Positions 1-9,050 of a DNA stretch of 64,000 nt are shown here, piece by piece (the first letter of the stretch is position 1; the number at the start of each line of letters is the position of its first letter). The DNA is taken from assembly GCA_002708905.1 (NCBI GenBank), contig PAPM01000039.1, positions 1 to 64,000 on the forward strand, in the 5' to 3' direction. The stretch is from Pseudomonadales bacterium. GTDB taxonomy: Bacteria > Pseudomonadota > Gammaproteobacteria > Pseudomonadales > Ketobacteraceae. The notes beneath the pieces were generated by a model. That model was not told the origin of the DNA. It did not search any database and saw only the letters and a program-made list of their open reading frames with translations. The translations under genes were made by a program, and so were the position numbers.

Positions 1-154
1 ATGGCGGGACCGTCCTTGTTTTTTGGCTTAAGCACCTACATTATAAGGGTTAAACGGTTCCGCCTCCTTCTTTTAGTGAAATATCCGGGCTAGCGGAACT
101 CGGCATGGGCATCCTGACTTCAAGCGTTCTAGTGCATCCCAGTAGTCTTGCATG
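1..154. other. Left edge of mobile island, no gene seen
   Basis: No coding region was found between the window edge and the stop codon of the leftmost recombinase. If the island sits in yjbQ, as its right edge suggests, the missing yjbQ 3' part should lie just outside the left end. I read the minus strand of this stretch for the conserved end of that protein and did not find it, so the true left end is probably left of position 1. Confidence 0.5.
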
Positions 155-2146
155 CTAGGCCTCCTTATTTCTCAAAAGGGCGATCCGACGCTGGTAACTT
201 TCGAGGTCTTCTAGTTCTGACAACTCGGTTCTAAGTGCGATGCTCGAATCATCCTTGCTTTTTAGCTCATCAACAAAGATTCTTTGACGCGCAATGACTT
301 GTTCCAGCTTACTTGGCTTGATGATTGCCCTATCACAGCTAATACAGGCAGAAACCAGGCGAAGTAGCTTTTTGTCACATTGAGATGTCGTCATACATGC
401 ACCCAGAGGTGTCTCTTTATAGGCAAGCTCACCCTTTCTGAAACGGCTTACCAACTCCTTGCGATCATTGAGCAGCAGGCCTTCGCTTTCCCGTTCGGTA
501 ACGTTGCGATCGACAAACCGCCCATAAGCACCAAACAAAGGTTCTGTTCGATCTGCTACAACTGCCAAGTATGCATGAGCGTCACTCTCAGGTTTAATTT
601 CCCTCATCAGGTGCGATATATGCTCATCATGATCGAACTCGGAAATACAAGCAGAGGCATTGCAATAATAGAGTGTCATCTCTCTGGATATATGTTTTAA
701 CTGACTCTTAAGTGCCGGAATGGATACATTAGCTGACTGAGACACATAAAACGCCAACGTTCGCCTAAACTGATGAGTTGTGAAGCGCCAAACAGAACCT
801 AGTTGAAAAGCCTTCTCCTTGTGCCATGTGCGAAAGGGATCAACAGCAACCAAATGATCAAAATCAGAATCCTCTATTACATATAAATCTGAGGAAAAAT
901 AATTAAATATCTCCTGATCCTTATTCGCATGCTTTTGAATAACCAAGGGAGCATTCAAGTCAATCTTCACGCCAGTAAAACCCAAGTAGACCGCGCTTAT
1001 AAATAATGGTGCATCATGCTGTAAGATATCGCACTGAGAGCAGATTAAAATAGATATCTTCCGTGCAATTTCAAACGCCTTGACAACATCTTTGCTTGTC
1101 ACCCAAGCAACTCTTTTCTTTTGTCCAATAAATTTACTTGTATCGCCAAAAACTTTATAAACATCCCTGCCCATAATCTTTTCGATTACTAATGCGTTGT
1201 TTTTAAGACTAAGGCATTCAGAATGCCTCATCCCCGTATATATATGAATGTATATGCGACAGGCATGTTGTATTCTGGTTAGAAACTTACTCAATCCAGG
1301 TATATTTGAAACGCCATATTTCAACAACAATCTTTCAAGCCCATATGCAGATGACGCCTCATTAAAAAATGGAGCCATCTCTCGCCGACGAACACCTAAC
1401 TGGCGTTGCTTTGACTCGCAACGAGCAAACAAAGGGTCATGTATTATGTTTTCAGTAAACCCTGCCAGGTTATCTATACTCGCCAGAATTTCATTCAGAA
1501 ACATTTCCAGATCAGAAATCAATGAAGATAATAGCCGCGGAGGTATCACCGGATGCTGCAAATCTTCGGGCAGTGCTTTCGACTTTTCTCTGGCCAAAAA
1601 ACTAGAATATAAAGTGGATACTTTGTATCCAGAAATATCACTCGGAATATGTGCCAGATGCCCAACCAAAGAAGAAAAACCCGTCAGCAGCGTTCTCGTT
1701 TCAAGTGTTCTGATGAACTCATCAAGGTGTTTTTTCTCGGACAGTACAGTTCCGATTGATCTTGACTGACTTGAAGCATAACCAATAAGCCGACGTACAG
1801 ATTTCATATAGTTCATGATTGTGGCTATGCTAACGCCGTAATTTACTGATGATTCAGCAAAATAGATCAGAAGAAACGCAAGCCATTTAGCCTCGTTCCG
1901 ATAGTCTTTATGAGCAAATTCGAAGTTGATCCGAGCTGAGCCTGAATCTCCAGCTAAACGATATATCCTGAAATCCCAAACATTATCACCATATCGGGAT
2001 ATGGGATCTCCTTGCTTATTTCGAGAAACGACAAACTCATCAGAAGGTGCTTGAATACCCGCCTCTACCTCAAAGGCGTCAGGCAATGAAGCCTGATCAT
2101 CTTTTACAAAATATTCGAAGTTGGCACGATATATCTTCGCACTCAT
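155..2146 (-). CDS. Tyrosine recombinase, third gene of a recombinase trio
   Basis: A 663-residue site-specific tyrosine recombinase, expected to cut and rejoin DNA at the ends of the island. The catalytic core is recognisable: TGMRHSE at about 304-310 gives the first arginine (R307), HQFR at 458-461 gives the histidine and second arginine, KH at 484-485 replaces the usual GH, and a YY pair at 493-494 supplies the nucleophile. About 200 residues precede the core. A cysteine cluster (C584, C590, C601, C604) follows it and may bind zinc. Its ATG overlaps the stop of the upstream recombinase by 4 bp, so the two are translationally coupled. The protein is much longer than phage integrases (about 350-400). 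The layout recalls Tn554-type tnpABC, RIT elements and Gamma-Mobile-Trio islands. I cannot decide among these without a search. Confidence 0.88.
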   Translation of the reverse strand: MSAKIYRANFEYFVKDDQASLPDAFEVEAGIQAPSDEFVVSRNKQGDPISRYGDNVWDFRIYRLAGDSGSARINFEFAHKDYRNEAKWLAFLLIYFAESSVNYGVSIATIMNYMKSVRRLIGYASSQSRSIGTVLSEKKHLDEFIRTLETRTLLTGFSSLVGHLAHIPSDISGYKVSTLYSSFLAREKSKALPEDLQHPVIPPRLLSSLISDLEMFLNEILASIDNLAGFTENIIHDPLFARCESKQRQLGVRRREMAPFFNEASSAYGLERLLLKYGVSNIPGLSKFLTRIQHACRIYIHIYTGMRHSECLSLKNNALVIEKIMGRDVYKVFGDTSKFIGQKKRVAWVTSKDVVKAFEIARKISILICSQCDILQHDAPLFISAVYLGFTGVKIDLNAPLVIQKHANKDQEIFNYFSSDLYVIEDSDFDHLVAVDPFRTWHKEKAFQLGSVWRFTTHQFRRTLAFYVSQSANVSIPALKSQLKHISREMTLYYCNASACISEFDHDEHISHLMREIKPESDAHAYLAVVADRTEPLFGAYGRFVDRNVTERESEGLLLNDRKELVSRFRKGELAYKETPLGACMTTSQCDKKLLRLVSACISCDRAIIKPSKLEQVIARQRIFVDELKSKDDSSIALRTELSELEDLESYQRRIALLRNKEA

Positions 2147-4047
2147 GACAACACCCCAATTTCAATCAAGGTGTCCAGTTTCATTTGCCAATAATCAGAT
2201 AGGATCTCCCTATCAAAAACATCACGCTCAATATCATCCAACTGACCAATATCACCACTGAAATTCGATTTAATGACATCAAGCACTTGATCTACGCGAT
2301 CTATAACAGGCAGAACCTTTTCATTAAAGTGTTTCTCTGTATGCGCGAGTATCAAAGACTCCTTAAGCAGGTACTTAAAACTGATCAATTTATGGACATC
2401 ATCAATATCAGAATGAACTTTATAGTTTTTACAAAACAAGCAGCCTTCAAACGTCCTGCAATCAGGCTCAAGGGGTGTATTACCAAGGGTGGCAGGACTA
2501 CTTCCGATACACCGCCCAACGGGCGTGCTTTTCGCCTTGGCGTCTATATCTATAACCACGGCCTTGTAAGAATCGAAAAAGCTGCCTATTTGGCTATCAT
2601 TTCGAGTCTTGCTACCTTCCGTATAATGCCTTAGTACCGTTACAGGGCTATTCTGTAAAACAAGCGAAGTCGTTGCGACATCTGTATTCCTTATTAACCA
2701 ATCCCCCTTATACGCCCTCCACATTCTTGTGGTTATTTTTAAATCAAAACCGAAACACACCTTCAATCGCCGATGAAGATCCCCCGCAATATCCATAGAA
2801 AGTGGCGCTGCCTGATCAAATGCAACCTTGAAAAAGAGCAAGGGATAAGAATGTATATTCAGTGCATCCAGCATGTACTGGCGAAGCTGAAGGAACTTCT
2901 TGAACGTTTGGTAAAAGGTCGAAGATATGTGAAAAACAACTTCTCTATTTCCCGCTCTATATTTAACCCCCTTAAATCCGATTCTATCTTTCAAAACCTC
3001 ATGATCACCCGACCATGGGAGCTGCAACATTTGCCCCAGATTCATGCCGGTGTTTGCAGAAAATAGCATCACAAAAGCCTGAAACGCCATTCGGGCAGCA
3101 TCTATGCGCCTATTATGAAATCGGGATGAATTGGCGATCTCCATTTTACTGATTGCATTATTATGGGATGCCCGATGACTAGCGATTAGATTAGTCTTTG
3201 AAAGTTTCGTTATTTCCTCTACAGATCGAATACAACCGCTTATATAGTCATATGCCAAAAAGCGATCTTTCAATGCTGCTTTTTTACTAACAGTCGATTT
3301 CCCTCCGAAGGGCACAGATACGGGAAAGAACCAGAAGCGATTATTCTCAATGACGATCTCTTTTGGGAACTCCTGAAAATCAACAACAAAGTCGGACAGT
3401 TGATTAAATACTTGAAGATAGACAGTCAGTGTGCGAGCCACACTTGTATCTTCTGGTATTTTCGTTTTATTAACTGCTCGTAGAGATCTCCTTACTTTTC
3501 TGACATTTCGAAAAAGATCTCCGTAAGGATCACCATAGACATAGCGTCCGACACCGGTTATCAACTGCTGCAAAGTTGCAGCAGTATTAACGTTCATATC
3601 ACTAGCTCTGACCTTATGAATCAGATATTCCGTAAACAACCTTACGGCCTCTGCAAAATCATCCATAGAATCAAGCCCTCGAATACAGCTTGAATCACAC
3701 CACCGTACAAACCTATTAAACTGCCCGAAATTTGTTTTAAGCGTGTGTGCAGACTTTCCCAACTTTATGTGATGAAGGAAAAACTCGATATACAAAGAGA
3801 CAAACTCTTTCCTGGCAGACCGATAGCTTTCCATATTTACCAGATTCGACGCGCAAGCCTCGGTTGACGTGTCTGCCGTCATACGCCGTCTTTTTGTGTA
3901 ACACCAACTACCAATATCCACCGCATATTTATATCCTGGGATAAAAACCTTCACAGCTGAAGGGTCTATCAGTACAACCTTCCCGGTTTCATCGGTGGGA
4001 AGCTGTTCGATGGTATAGGAAACAGTCTTTCGCTTACTCCACGTCAT
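2143..4047 (-). CDS. Degenerate tyrosine-recombinase-family protein, second gene of the trio
   Basis: A 634-residue protein with the length and fold signs of a tyrosine recombinase but an altered active site. The motif that should read TGxR is TGMN at 333-336, so the first catalytic arginine is replaced by N336. The HxxR box reads RMWR at 441-444, with arginine in place of histidine. A candidate nucleophile tyrosine remains in RHYTEG (Y475). Towards the C-terminus C530, C536 and C539, followed by KVHSDIDDVH, form a zinc-finger-like stretch. It overlaps the genes on both sides, by 14 bp with the first recombinase and by 4 bp with the third. This suggests a three-protein complex. I infer that it is an accessory or DNA-architectural partner and not an independent recombinase, like the large second proteins of other trio elements. 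Confidence 0.82.
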   Translation of the reverse strand: MTWSKRKTVSYTIEQLPTDETGKVVLIDPSAVKVFIPGYKYAVDIGSWCYTKRRRMTADTSTEACASNLVNMESYRSARKEFVSLYIEFFLHHIKLGKSAHTLKTNFGQFNRFVRWCDSSCIRGLDSMDDFAEAVRLFTEYLIHKVRASDMNVNTAATLQQLITGVGRYVYGDPYGDLFRNVRKVRRSLRAVNKTKIPEDTSVARTLTVYLQVFNQLSDFVVDFQEFPKEIVIENNRFWFFPVSVPFGGKSTVSKKAALKDRFLAYDYISGCIRSVEEITKLSKTNLIASHRASHNNAISKMEIANSSRFHNRRIDAARMAFQAFVMLFSANTGMNLGQMLQLPWSGDHEVLKDRIGFKGVKYRAGNREVVFHISSTFYQTFKKFLQLRQYMLDALNIHSYPLLFFKVAFDQAAPLSMDIAGDLHRRLKVCFGFDLKITTRMWRAYKGDWLIRNTDVATTSLVLQNSPVTVLRHYTEGSKTRNDSQIGSFFDSYKAVVIDIDAKAKSTPVGRCIGSSPATLGNTPLEPDCRTFEGCLFCKNYKVHSDIDDVHKLISFKYLLKESLILAHTEKHFNEKVLPVIDRVDQVLDVIKSNFSGDIGQLDDIERDVFDREILSDYWQMKLDTLIEIGVLS

Positions 4048-5464
4048 CGGTATTTACCTCATTCAACATGGATTCAAGGTAAGCCTCATACTCCGACTGC
4101 AAATTAAGCGCGACCCGGTATTTTTCGCGGTAGTTTAAGTAGGCTTCTGTCGTCCGAATACTGGTATGTCCCATCCGGGAACGAACCAGCATCAGGGCTT
4201 TTGTCATATCTGCCTTTACAGCCAAACTGGGTTCGGCCTTCGACATTTGGTTAACAAAACTTTCCAACAGATTCATTCCAAACGTCGCCCGTAGATCATG
4301 AAAACGGAATTCAAATTCGTGCCCCTGGCGGTACAGCTCTGGCTTTAGTTGCTGCCTGATGAATTGAGTGACGGCGTTACCCCTTGGCGGGCTTCGATAC
4401 AAGAACGCGAAAGGGTCATTTTCAGCCATGTAGTAAGGCTGACCAGCGCGGGTCAGAAACAGATATTGATCACCATCTTCTGGATATACGTGCTTCGACA
4501 ACTTTATTCGTTGACGACAGCGCTCAGAATTCATGTAGATCTGCACCCGGCGATACAGAAATAGCGGTACAAGTAACACCATCTGCTTGCCATACTTGGT
4601 GCTGACTGGTGTTCCGGCACCGACCTTTACCCTATGAGATACCGCGCCTTTATACGGCTCATCCAAAAAGTTCTGCCGACGAAGCGTGAAAACAGTTTGC
4701 AACCGTGCGCCAGTCGCCAAAGCCAGAAAGAACGCCAATGTCATTTCGGTGTTACCAATGGCTTTCAGAGCTTGAATTAAGGCCACTTGCTCACCTTTTG
4801 GTAATGGTCTCAGCTTACCGCCATCATCAATGTACTCGCTGTAGTCATCATTGCTCTTCACTATCCTGAACGATCGAGTCAGGTCTGTGCTTTTTACTGA
4901 TTTTCTGCGCTGAAAACCTCGCGCATCTCTGAACATCAGTGCGGCCTCGTCTTCAAGCCACAATGGATAGTCAAATTTGAATCCTTCAGTTTCCAGCCAA
5001 CGATAGAAGTTCTGCAAACTACTCATACGACGTTTAGCCGTGCGTGCCTTTAGCTTTCCCTGGCGGATTTCATCATGCAGATAAGTGCAATAGCGGTATG
5101 TAGGTCTGGCCCTGGGCCGGGCAGATACGGTCAGAAAATCGATCTCCTCTTCCAGCAACCACTGCCTGAAATGTGCCAGATCCCCCGCTATAGATTCGAG
5201 AGTTCTGCGCTTTGCAGGCACAAATCCGTTAAGCCTGCTCAGCAGATAGCGATTAGCCTCTGCCCAGAGTGAACCGTCCGGGTCAACAATCATCGGGTAG
5301 TGGTAAAACACATCATGTGCCACGTCCTGCGCCGGGTGCCGATAGTAGTCACGACCTTTGGCGGCAGCACTGCACACATGGCTACCCACAAGTTCTACCG
5401 TTGACGGCTCATAGCATTCCAGCTTGCGAACCACCTCAACTCTGACACGAAAATTTGGCTTCAT
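4034..5464 (-). CDS. Tyrosine recombinase, first gene of the trio
   Basis: A 476-residue tyrosine recombinase from the chosen ATG. An N-terminal SAM-like core-binding region (about 60-165) precedes the catalytic domain. Catalytic residues appear intact: R254 in TGARLQT, HDLR at 389-392, GH at 432-433 and Y442 in EAYLNY. The start is uncertain. The frame stays open to an ATG at 5521 and a TTG at 5566, and none has a strong ribosome binding site. I chose 5464 because the sequence from MKPNFRVRVEV onward looks like the start of a folded protein. It begins the leftward operon, divergent from the restriction-modification genes, so the 5465-5606 gap should hold promoters for both. Size and order fit GmtY-like or TnpA-like first proteins, but that is only an analogy. 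Confidence 0.85.
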   Translation of the reverse strand: MKPNFRVRVEVVRKLECYEPSTVELVGSHVCSAAAKGRDYYRHPAQDVAHDVFYHYPMIVDPDGSLWAEANRYLLSRLNGFVPAKRRTLESIAGDLAHFRQWLLEEEIDFLTVSARPRARPTYRYCTYLHDEIRQGKLKARTAKRRMSSLQNFYRWLETEGFKFDYPLWLEDEAALMFRDARGFQRRKSVKSTDLTRSFRIVKSNDDYSEYIDDGGKLRPLPKGEQVALIQALKAIGNTEMTLAFFLALATGARLQTVFTLRRQNFLDEPYKGAVSHRVKVGAGTPVSTKYGKQMVLLVPLFLYRRVQIYMNSERCRQRIKLSKHVYPEDGDQYLFLTRAGQPYYMAENDPFAFLYRSPPRGNAVTQFIRQQLKPELYRQGHEFEFRFHDLRATFGMNLLESFVNQMSKAEPSLAVKADMTKALMLVRSRMGHTSIRTTEAYLNYREKYRVALNLQSEYEAYLESMLNEVNTDDVE

Positions 5465-5606
5465 AGACAATGATGTAATCACCCTACCCAACAAAAAGCC
5501 CTTGAGAAACTTTATTTGCATCAAAGGCGATGAAACAACTTTAGCTTGACATTTAACCAGGATCAACAGATTATTTCTGCATCATTGACTATGAACAGGT
5601 AAAGGC

Positions 5607-6194
5607 GTGAAACTCAAACAGATCGCAACCATCAATGCAGGCTATCCATTTCGGGGAAAAATCCCTGAAGTGCCAGGCTCTGCTGTGGTCGCGGTTCAGA
5701 TGAAGGATGTCTCGCTAACCGAAGGGATTCGCTGGTCAGAGTGTTTAAAAACAGAGCTAACCGGCAAGCGTGAACCCGACTACCTCACCACAGGTGATAT
5801 TTTAGTGGCCGCTCGTGGCAGCCATAACTACGCCGTACAGGTGGATCAGTTATTGGCTTCTACGGGCAAGCAGGCCGTTGCTGCGCCACACTTTTTTGTG
5901 GTCAGCCTGAAGAAGAAAGACATTCTGCCTGAGTTTATGGAGTGGTTACTGAATCAGGCACCGGCTCAGCGTTATTTTGAGCAGAATGCTGAAGGCACCT
6001 TAACAAAAAGTATTCGCCGCAGTGTGCTGGAAGATGCCCCAGTAGTTGTTCCGCCACTTGCCAAGCAGCGAGCAATCATTGCGATGGCCAACACTTTGAG
6101 TGAAGAACAAAGGCTGATACAGAGGCTAGTAAACAACGGTGAGCGCATGATGGGCGCTATCGCCAACGACTTGTACCAGGCGCATGGCCACTAA
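5607..6194 (+). CDS. Single-TRD HsdS-like specificity protein
   Basis: A 195-residue protein resembling one half of a type I restriction specificity subunit: a single target recognition domain (about 1-150) followed by the helical spacer region. Recognisable HsdS features are the GDILVAARG stretch near 73-81 and the VVVPPLAKQRAI stretch near 147-158, which matches the PLPEQ-type entry into the conserved helix. A normal HsdS has two such halves and about 400 residues. This one has the length of natural half-subunits, which can act as dimers. The GTG at 5607 is the likely start, with only a weak AGG-type ribosome binding site. It lies upstream of hsdM in the same orientation. It could add a second specificity, replace the full HsdS, or be a decayed relic. 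The open frame argues against decay. Confidence 0.75.
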   Translation: MKLKQIATINAGYPFRGKIPEVPGSAVVAVQMKDVSLTEGIRWSECLKTELTGKREPDYLTTGDILVAARGSHNYAVQVDQLLASTGKQAVAAPHFFVVSLKKKDILPEFMEWLLNQAPAQRYFEQNAEGTLTKSIRRSVLEDAPVVVPPLAKQRAIIAMANTLSEEQRLIQRLVNNGERMMGAIANDLYQAHGH

Positions 6195-6266
6195 GCAGCC
6201 AGCACAACGAATTTAAGACTTGAACCGGGCCAGCCATTGATTGGCCCCACTAAAAGGAAGCAATGG

Positions 6267-7805
6267 ATGAACGATAAGATTAATCAAGACAGCATCAACA
6301 AAGCGCTATGGAATGCCTGCGATACCTTCCGTGGCACCATCAGCGCCGATACCTATAAAGACTTCATCCTGACCATGCTGTTCCTCAAGTACATCTCCGA
6401 TGTATGGCAGGATCACTACGATGGCTACAAGGCCGAGTACGGCGACGAGCCGGAACTTATCAAAGAGATGATGAAAAACGAGCGCTTTGTATTGCCAAAA
6501 GAAGCCAGCTTTTATGCCCTGTACGAACGCCGTCACGAACCCGGTAATGGTGAGCGCATCGACCAGGCACTGCACGCCATTGAAGAAGCCAACGGCACCA
6601 AGCTGAAAGACGCTGGTAAAAGCGTGTTCCAGGACATTTCGTTCAACACCGACAAGCTGGGTGAAGAGAAGCAAAAGAACACCATTCTGCGTCACCTACT
6701 GGAAGACTTTGCCAAACCCGAGCTGAACCTCAAGCCCAGCCGTGTCGGCACACTGGATGTGATCGGTAACGCTTACGAATACCTGATCAAAAACTTCGCC
6801 GCCAGTGGTGGCCAGAAAGCCGGTGAATTTTATACCCCGCCGGAGGTCAGTGACCTGATCTCCGAGTTGTTAGACCCGCAACCGGGCGACAGCATCTGTG
6901 ACCCGGCCTGTGGCTCTGGCTCGCTGCTGATGAAGTGTGGCCGCAAGGTCGTGGCCAACCATGGTAGCAAGCAATACGCATTGTATGGGCAAGAGGCCAT
7001 TGGCTCCACCTGGTCGCTGGCTAAAATGAACATGTTCCTGCACGGTGAAGATAACCACAAAATCGAATGGGGCGACACCATCCGCAACCCCAAGCTGTTG
7101 GATAAAAACGGCGACTTGATGCTGTTCGACATTGTGACCGCCAACCCTCCGTTCAGTCTGGACAAATGGGGCCACGACGAAGCCGAACACGACAAGTTCA
7201 GCCGCTTCCGTCGGGGTGTGCCGCCAAAAACCAAAGGCGACTACGCCTTTATCCTGCACATGATTGAAACCCTGAAACCCAAAACAGGGCGAATGGGCGT
7301 GGTGGTGCCGCACGGCGTGCTATTCCGTGGCTCGTCTGAGGGCAAAATTCGCCAGCAACTGATTGACGAAAACCTGCTCGATGCCGTCATTGGCCTACCA
7401 GAAAAGCTGTTTTACGGCACCGGCATTCCAGCGGCAATCCTGCTCTTTAAGAAAAATAAGAGTGAGGATAACGTCATGTTTATTGACGCCAGCCGTGACT
7501 TCAAAGCCGGTAAAAACCAAAACCTGCTGACTGAAGAGAATATCGACAAGATTGTAGCTACCTATCACGCCGGTAACGACGTGGAAAAATACGCCTATGT
7601 GGCGAGCCTCGAAGAGATTAAAGAGAACGATTACAACCTGAATATCCCGCGCTATGTCGATACCTTTGAAGAAGAGGAAGAGATTGACCTGATGGCCGTG
7701 CGAGCTGAGCGTGAAGAGCTGAAGGCGCAATTGACTGCGCTGGAAAACGAAATGGCTAAGTATCTGGAGGAGTTGGGATACAGCTCACAAGGTGGTTTGC
7801 AATGA
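6267..7805 (+). CDS. hsdM: Type I restriction-modification DNA methyltransferase HsdM
   Basis: A 512-residue N6-adenine DNA methyltransferase of a type I restriction-modification complex (HsdM2-HsdS, with HsdR added for cleavage). An HsdM N-terminal helical domain (about 1-165) is followed by the methyltransferase fold. GEFYTPPEVSDLI leads to the SAM-binding DPACGSG at 212-218, and the catalytic NPPF lies at 293-296. The C-terminus ends in an acidic, coiled-coil-like segment (about 440-505) that normally packs on the HsdS helices. The ATG at 6267 follows an AAGGAAG ribosome binding site. An upstream in-frame TTG at 6237 is less likely. The stop overlaps the start of hsdS by 4 bp. Base composition is higher in GC than in the neighbouring TRD regions, as is usual for the conserved subunit. 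Confidence 0.96.
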   Translation: MNDKINQDSINKALWNACDTFRGTISADTYKDFILTMLFLKYISDVWQDHYDGYKAEYGDEPELIKEMMKNERFVLPKEASFYALYERRHEPGNGERIDQALHAIEEANGTKLKDAGKSVFQDISFNTDKLGEEKQKNTILRHLLEDFAKPELNLKPSRVGTLDVIGNAYEYLIKNFAASGGQKAGEFYTPPEVSDLISELLDPQPGDSICDPACGSGSLLMKCGRKVVANHGSKQYALYGQEAIGSTWSLAKMNMFLHGEDNHKIEWGDTIRNPKLLDKNGDLMLFDIVTANPPFSLDKWGHDEAEHDKFSRFRRGVPPKTKGDYAFILHMIETLKPKTGRMGVVVPHGVLFRGSSEGKIRQQLIDENLLDAVIGLPEKLFYGTGIPAAILLFKKNKSEDNVMFIDASRDFKAGKNQNLLTEENIDKIVATYHAGNDVEKYAYVASLEEIKENDYNLNIPRYVDTFEEEEEIDLMAVRAEREELKAQLTALENEMAKYLEELGYSSQGGLQ

Positions 7806-9046
7806 AACTTCCAGATAGCTGGCACAAAAGACCTCTGGGCGAATTATTCAAAAAAATTGTAGTAGGATACGTTGGCAATGTTAACGATCATTACTGTGAT
7901 GCATCGAGGGGAATTCCATTTTATCGAACACTTAATATTCGAGATGGTTACTTTCGTCATGATGAAATTCGTCATGTTACAAAAGAATTCAATGATAAGA
8001 ATAAAAAATCACAAATTGAAAATGACGACATAGTGATTGCAAGAGTCGGTGCCAATCTTGGAATGGTTTGCAAGGTAAGCGGCCTTAACGGTATGGCAAA
8101 CATGGCGAATGCCATCATTATAAAGAACAAGTCAGCGAAAAATGCCAGCTCTGACTTCTACACATATTTCCTTCTTTCTCCCTATGGGAAATCACAGATA
8201 TATGCGGGGGCCGCAGGTGGTGCTCAAGGAGTATTCAACACAAAACTAACTCAAGAAATTAGTGTTCCAGTCCCCCCACTTCCCGAACAAAAGAAAATCG
8301 CCCAAATCCTTTCTACCTGGGATAAGGCCATCACTACCACCGAACAACTGCTCGCCAACAGCCAACAGCAGAAAAAAGCCCTGATGCAACAACTGCTCAC
8401 CGGTAAAAAACGCTTGTTGGATAAGAACGGGGTTAGGTTTAGTGGGGAGTGGAAGATATCTAAGCTGTCAGAGCTATTCGAACGTGTAACGACAAAAAAT
8501 AATGGTCAAAGCACAAACGTAGTTACCATATCTGGGCAACATGGCTTGATTCGGCAAGAAGACTTTTTCAAAAAAACTGTTGCTTCTGAAACTCTTGATG
8601 GCTACTTCCTGCTAAAGCAAGGACAGTTCGCCTACAACAAAAGCTATTCAAACGGCTATCCAATGGGTGCAATCAAACGACTGAATCGCTACCCAGATGG
8701 TGTTGTAACAACGCTCTACATTTGCTTTGAACTATTAGATTCGGATCGCGCCAATAGCGATTTTTGGGAACACTACTTTGAATCAGGTCTTCTGAACAAG
8801 GGGTTGTCTCAAATTGCACACGAAGGTGGTCGCGCTCATGGTTTGCTCAACGTAAAGCCTTCGGATTTCTTTTCGTTGAAGGTGCCTACCCCCAGTTTTG
8901 AGGAGCAACAAAAAATCGCCGCCGTACTTTCCACCGCTGATCAGGAAGTCTCTGCTCTGCAACAAAAGCTGGAAGCATTAAAGCAAGAGAAAAAAGCGCT
9001 GATGCAGCAATTGTTGACGGGTAAACGAAGAGTTTTGGTGAGCTAA
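7802..9046 (+). CDS. hsdS: Type I restriction specificity subunit HsdS, two TRDs
   Basis: A 414-residue DNA-specificity subunit. It has the classical layout: TRD1 (about 1-155), first conserved helix (about 160-205, starting PPLPEQKKIAQILSTW), TRD2 (about 215-360) and second conserved helix (about 362-410, starting FEEQQKIAAVLST). Both helices end in the same KKALMQQLLTGK motif, encoded by the DNA repeats near 8371-8410 and 8989-9028. The TRDs decide the two halves of the bipartite target. Both TRD regions are visibly AT-richer than the helices and hsdM, which fits domain exchange. The ATG overlaps the hsdM stop by 4 bp and the SIR2 start lies 4 bp after the stop, so the gene is part of one operon. 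Confidence 0.95.
   Translation: MKLPDSWHKRPLGELFKKIVVGYVGNVNDHYCDASRGIPFYRTLNIRDGYFRHDEIRHVTKEFNDKNKKSQIENDDIVIARVGANLGMVCKVSGLNGMANMANAIIIKNKSAKNASSDFYTYFLLSPYGKSQIYAGAAGGAQGVFNTKLTQEISVPVPPLPEQKKIAQILSTWDKAITTTEQLLANSQQQKKALMQQLLTGKKRLLDKNGVRFSGEWKISKLSELFERVTTKNNGQSTNVVTISGQHGLIRQEDFFKKTVASETLDGYFLLKQGQFAYNKSYSNGYPMGAIKRLNRYPDGVVTTLYICFELLDSDRANSDFWEHYFESGLLNKGLSQIAHEGGRAHGLLNVKPSDFFSLKVPTPSFEEQQKIAAVLSTADQEVSALQQKLEALKQEKKALMQQLLTGKRRVLVS
8371..9028 (+). repeat. Internal direct repeat pair in hsdS
   Basis: Two imperfect copies of about 40 bp at 8371-8410 and 8989-9028 encode the same KKALMQQLLTGK stretch at the ends of the two conserved helices of HsdS. Such repeats are the usual sites of homologous exchange of TRDs between hsdS alleles. 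Confidence 0.8.
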
Positions 9047-9050
9047 GGGG

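Noticed and set aside
1-60. Possible left attachment site matching the right junction
   Set aside because: A shared CTACAT stretch occurs at both ends but is too short and embedded in unlike sequence.
155-5464. Firm naming of the trio as GmtX/Y/Z or TnpA/B/C
   Set aside because: Sizes and order resemble these modules but family assignment needs a profile search, so gene symbols were left empty.
5465-5566. Extension of the first recombinase to TTG 5566
   Set aside because: The added residues are hydrophobic and lack a ribosome binding site. The ATG at 5464 gives a more typical start, although this is not certain.
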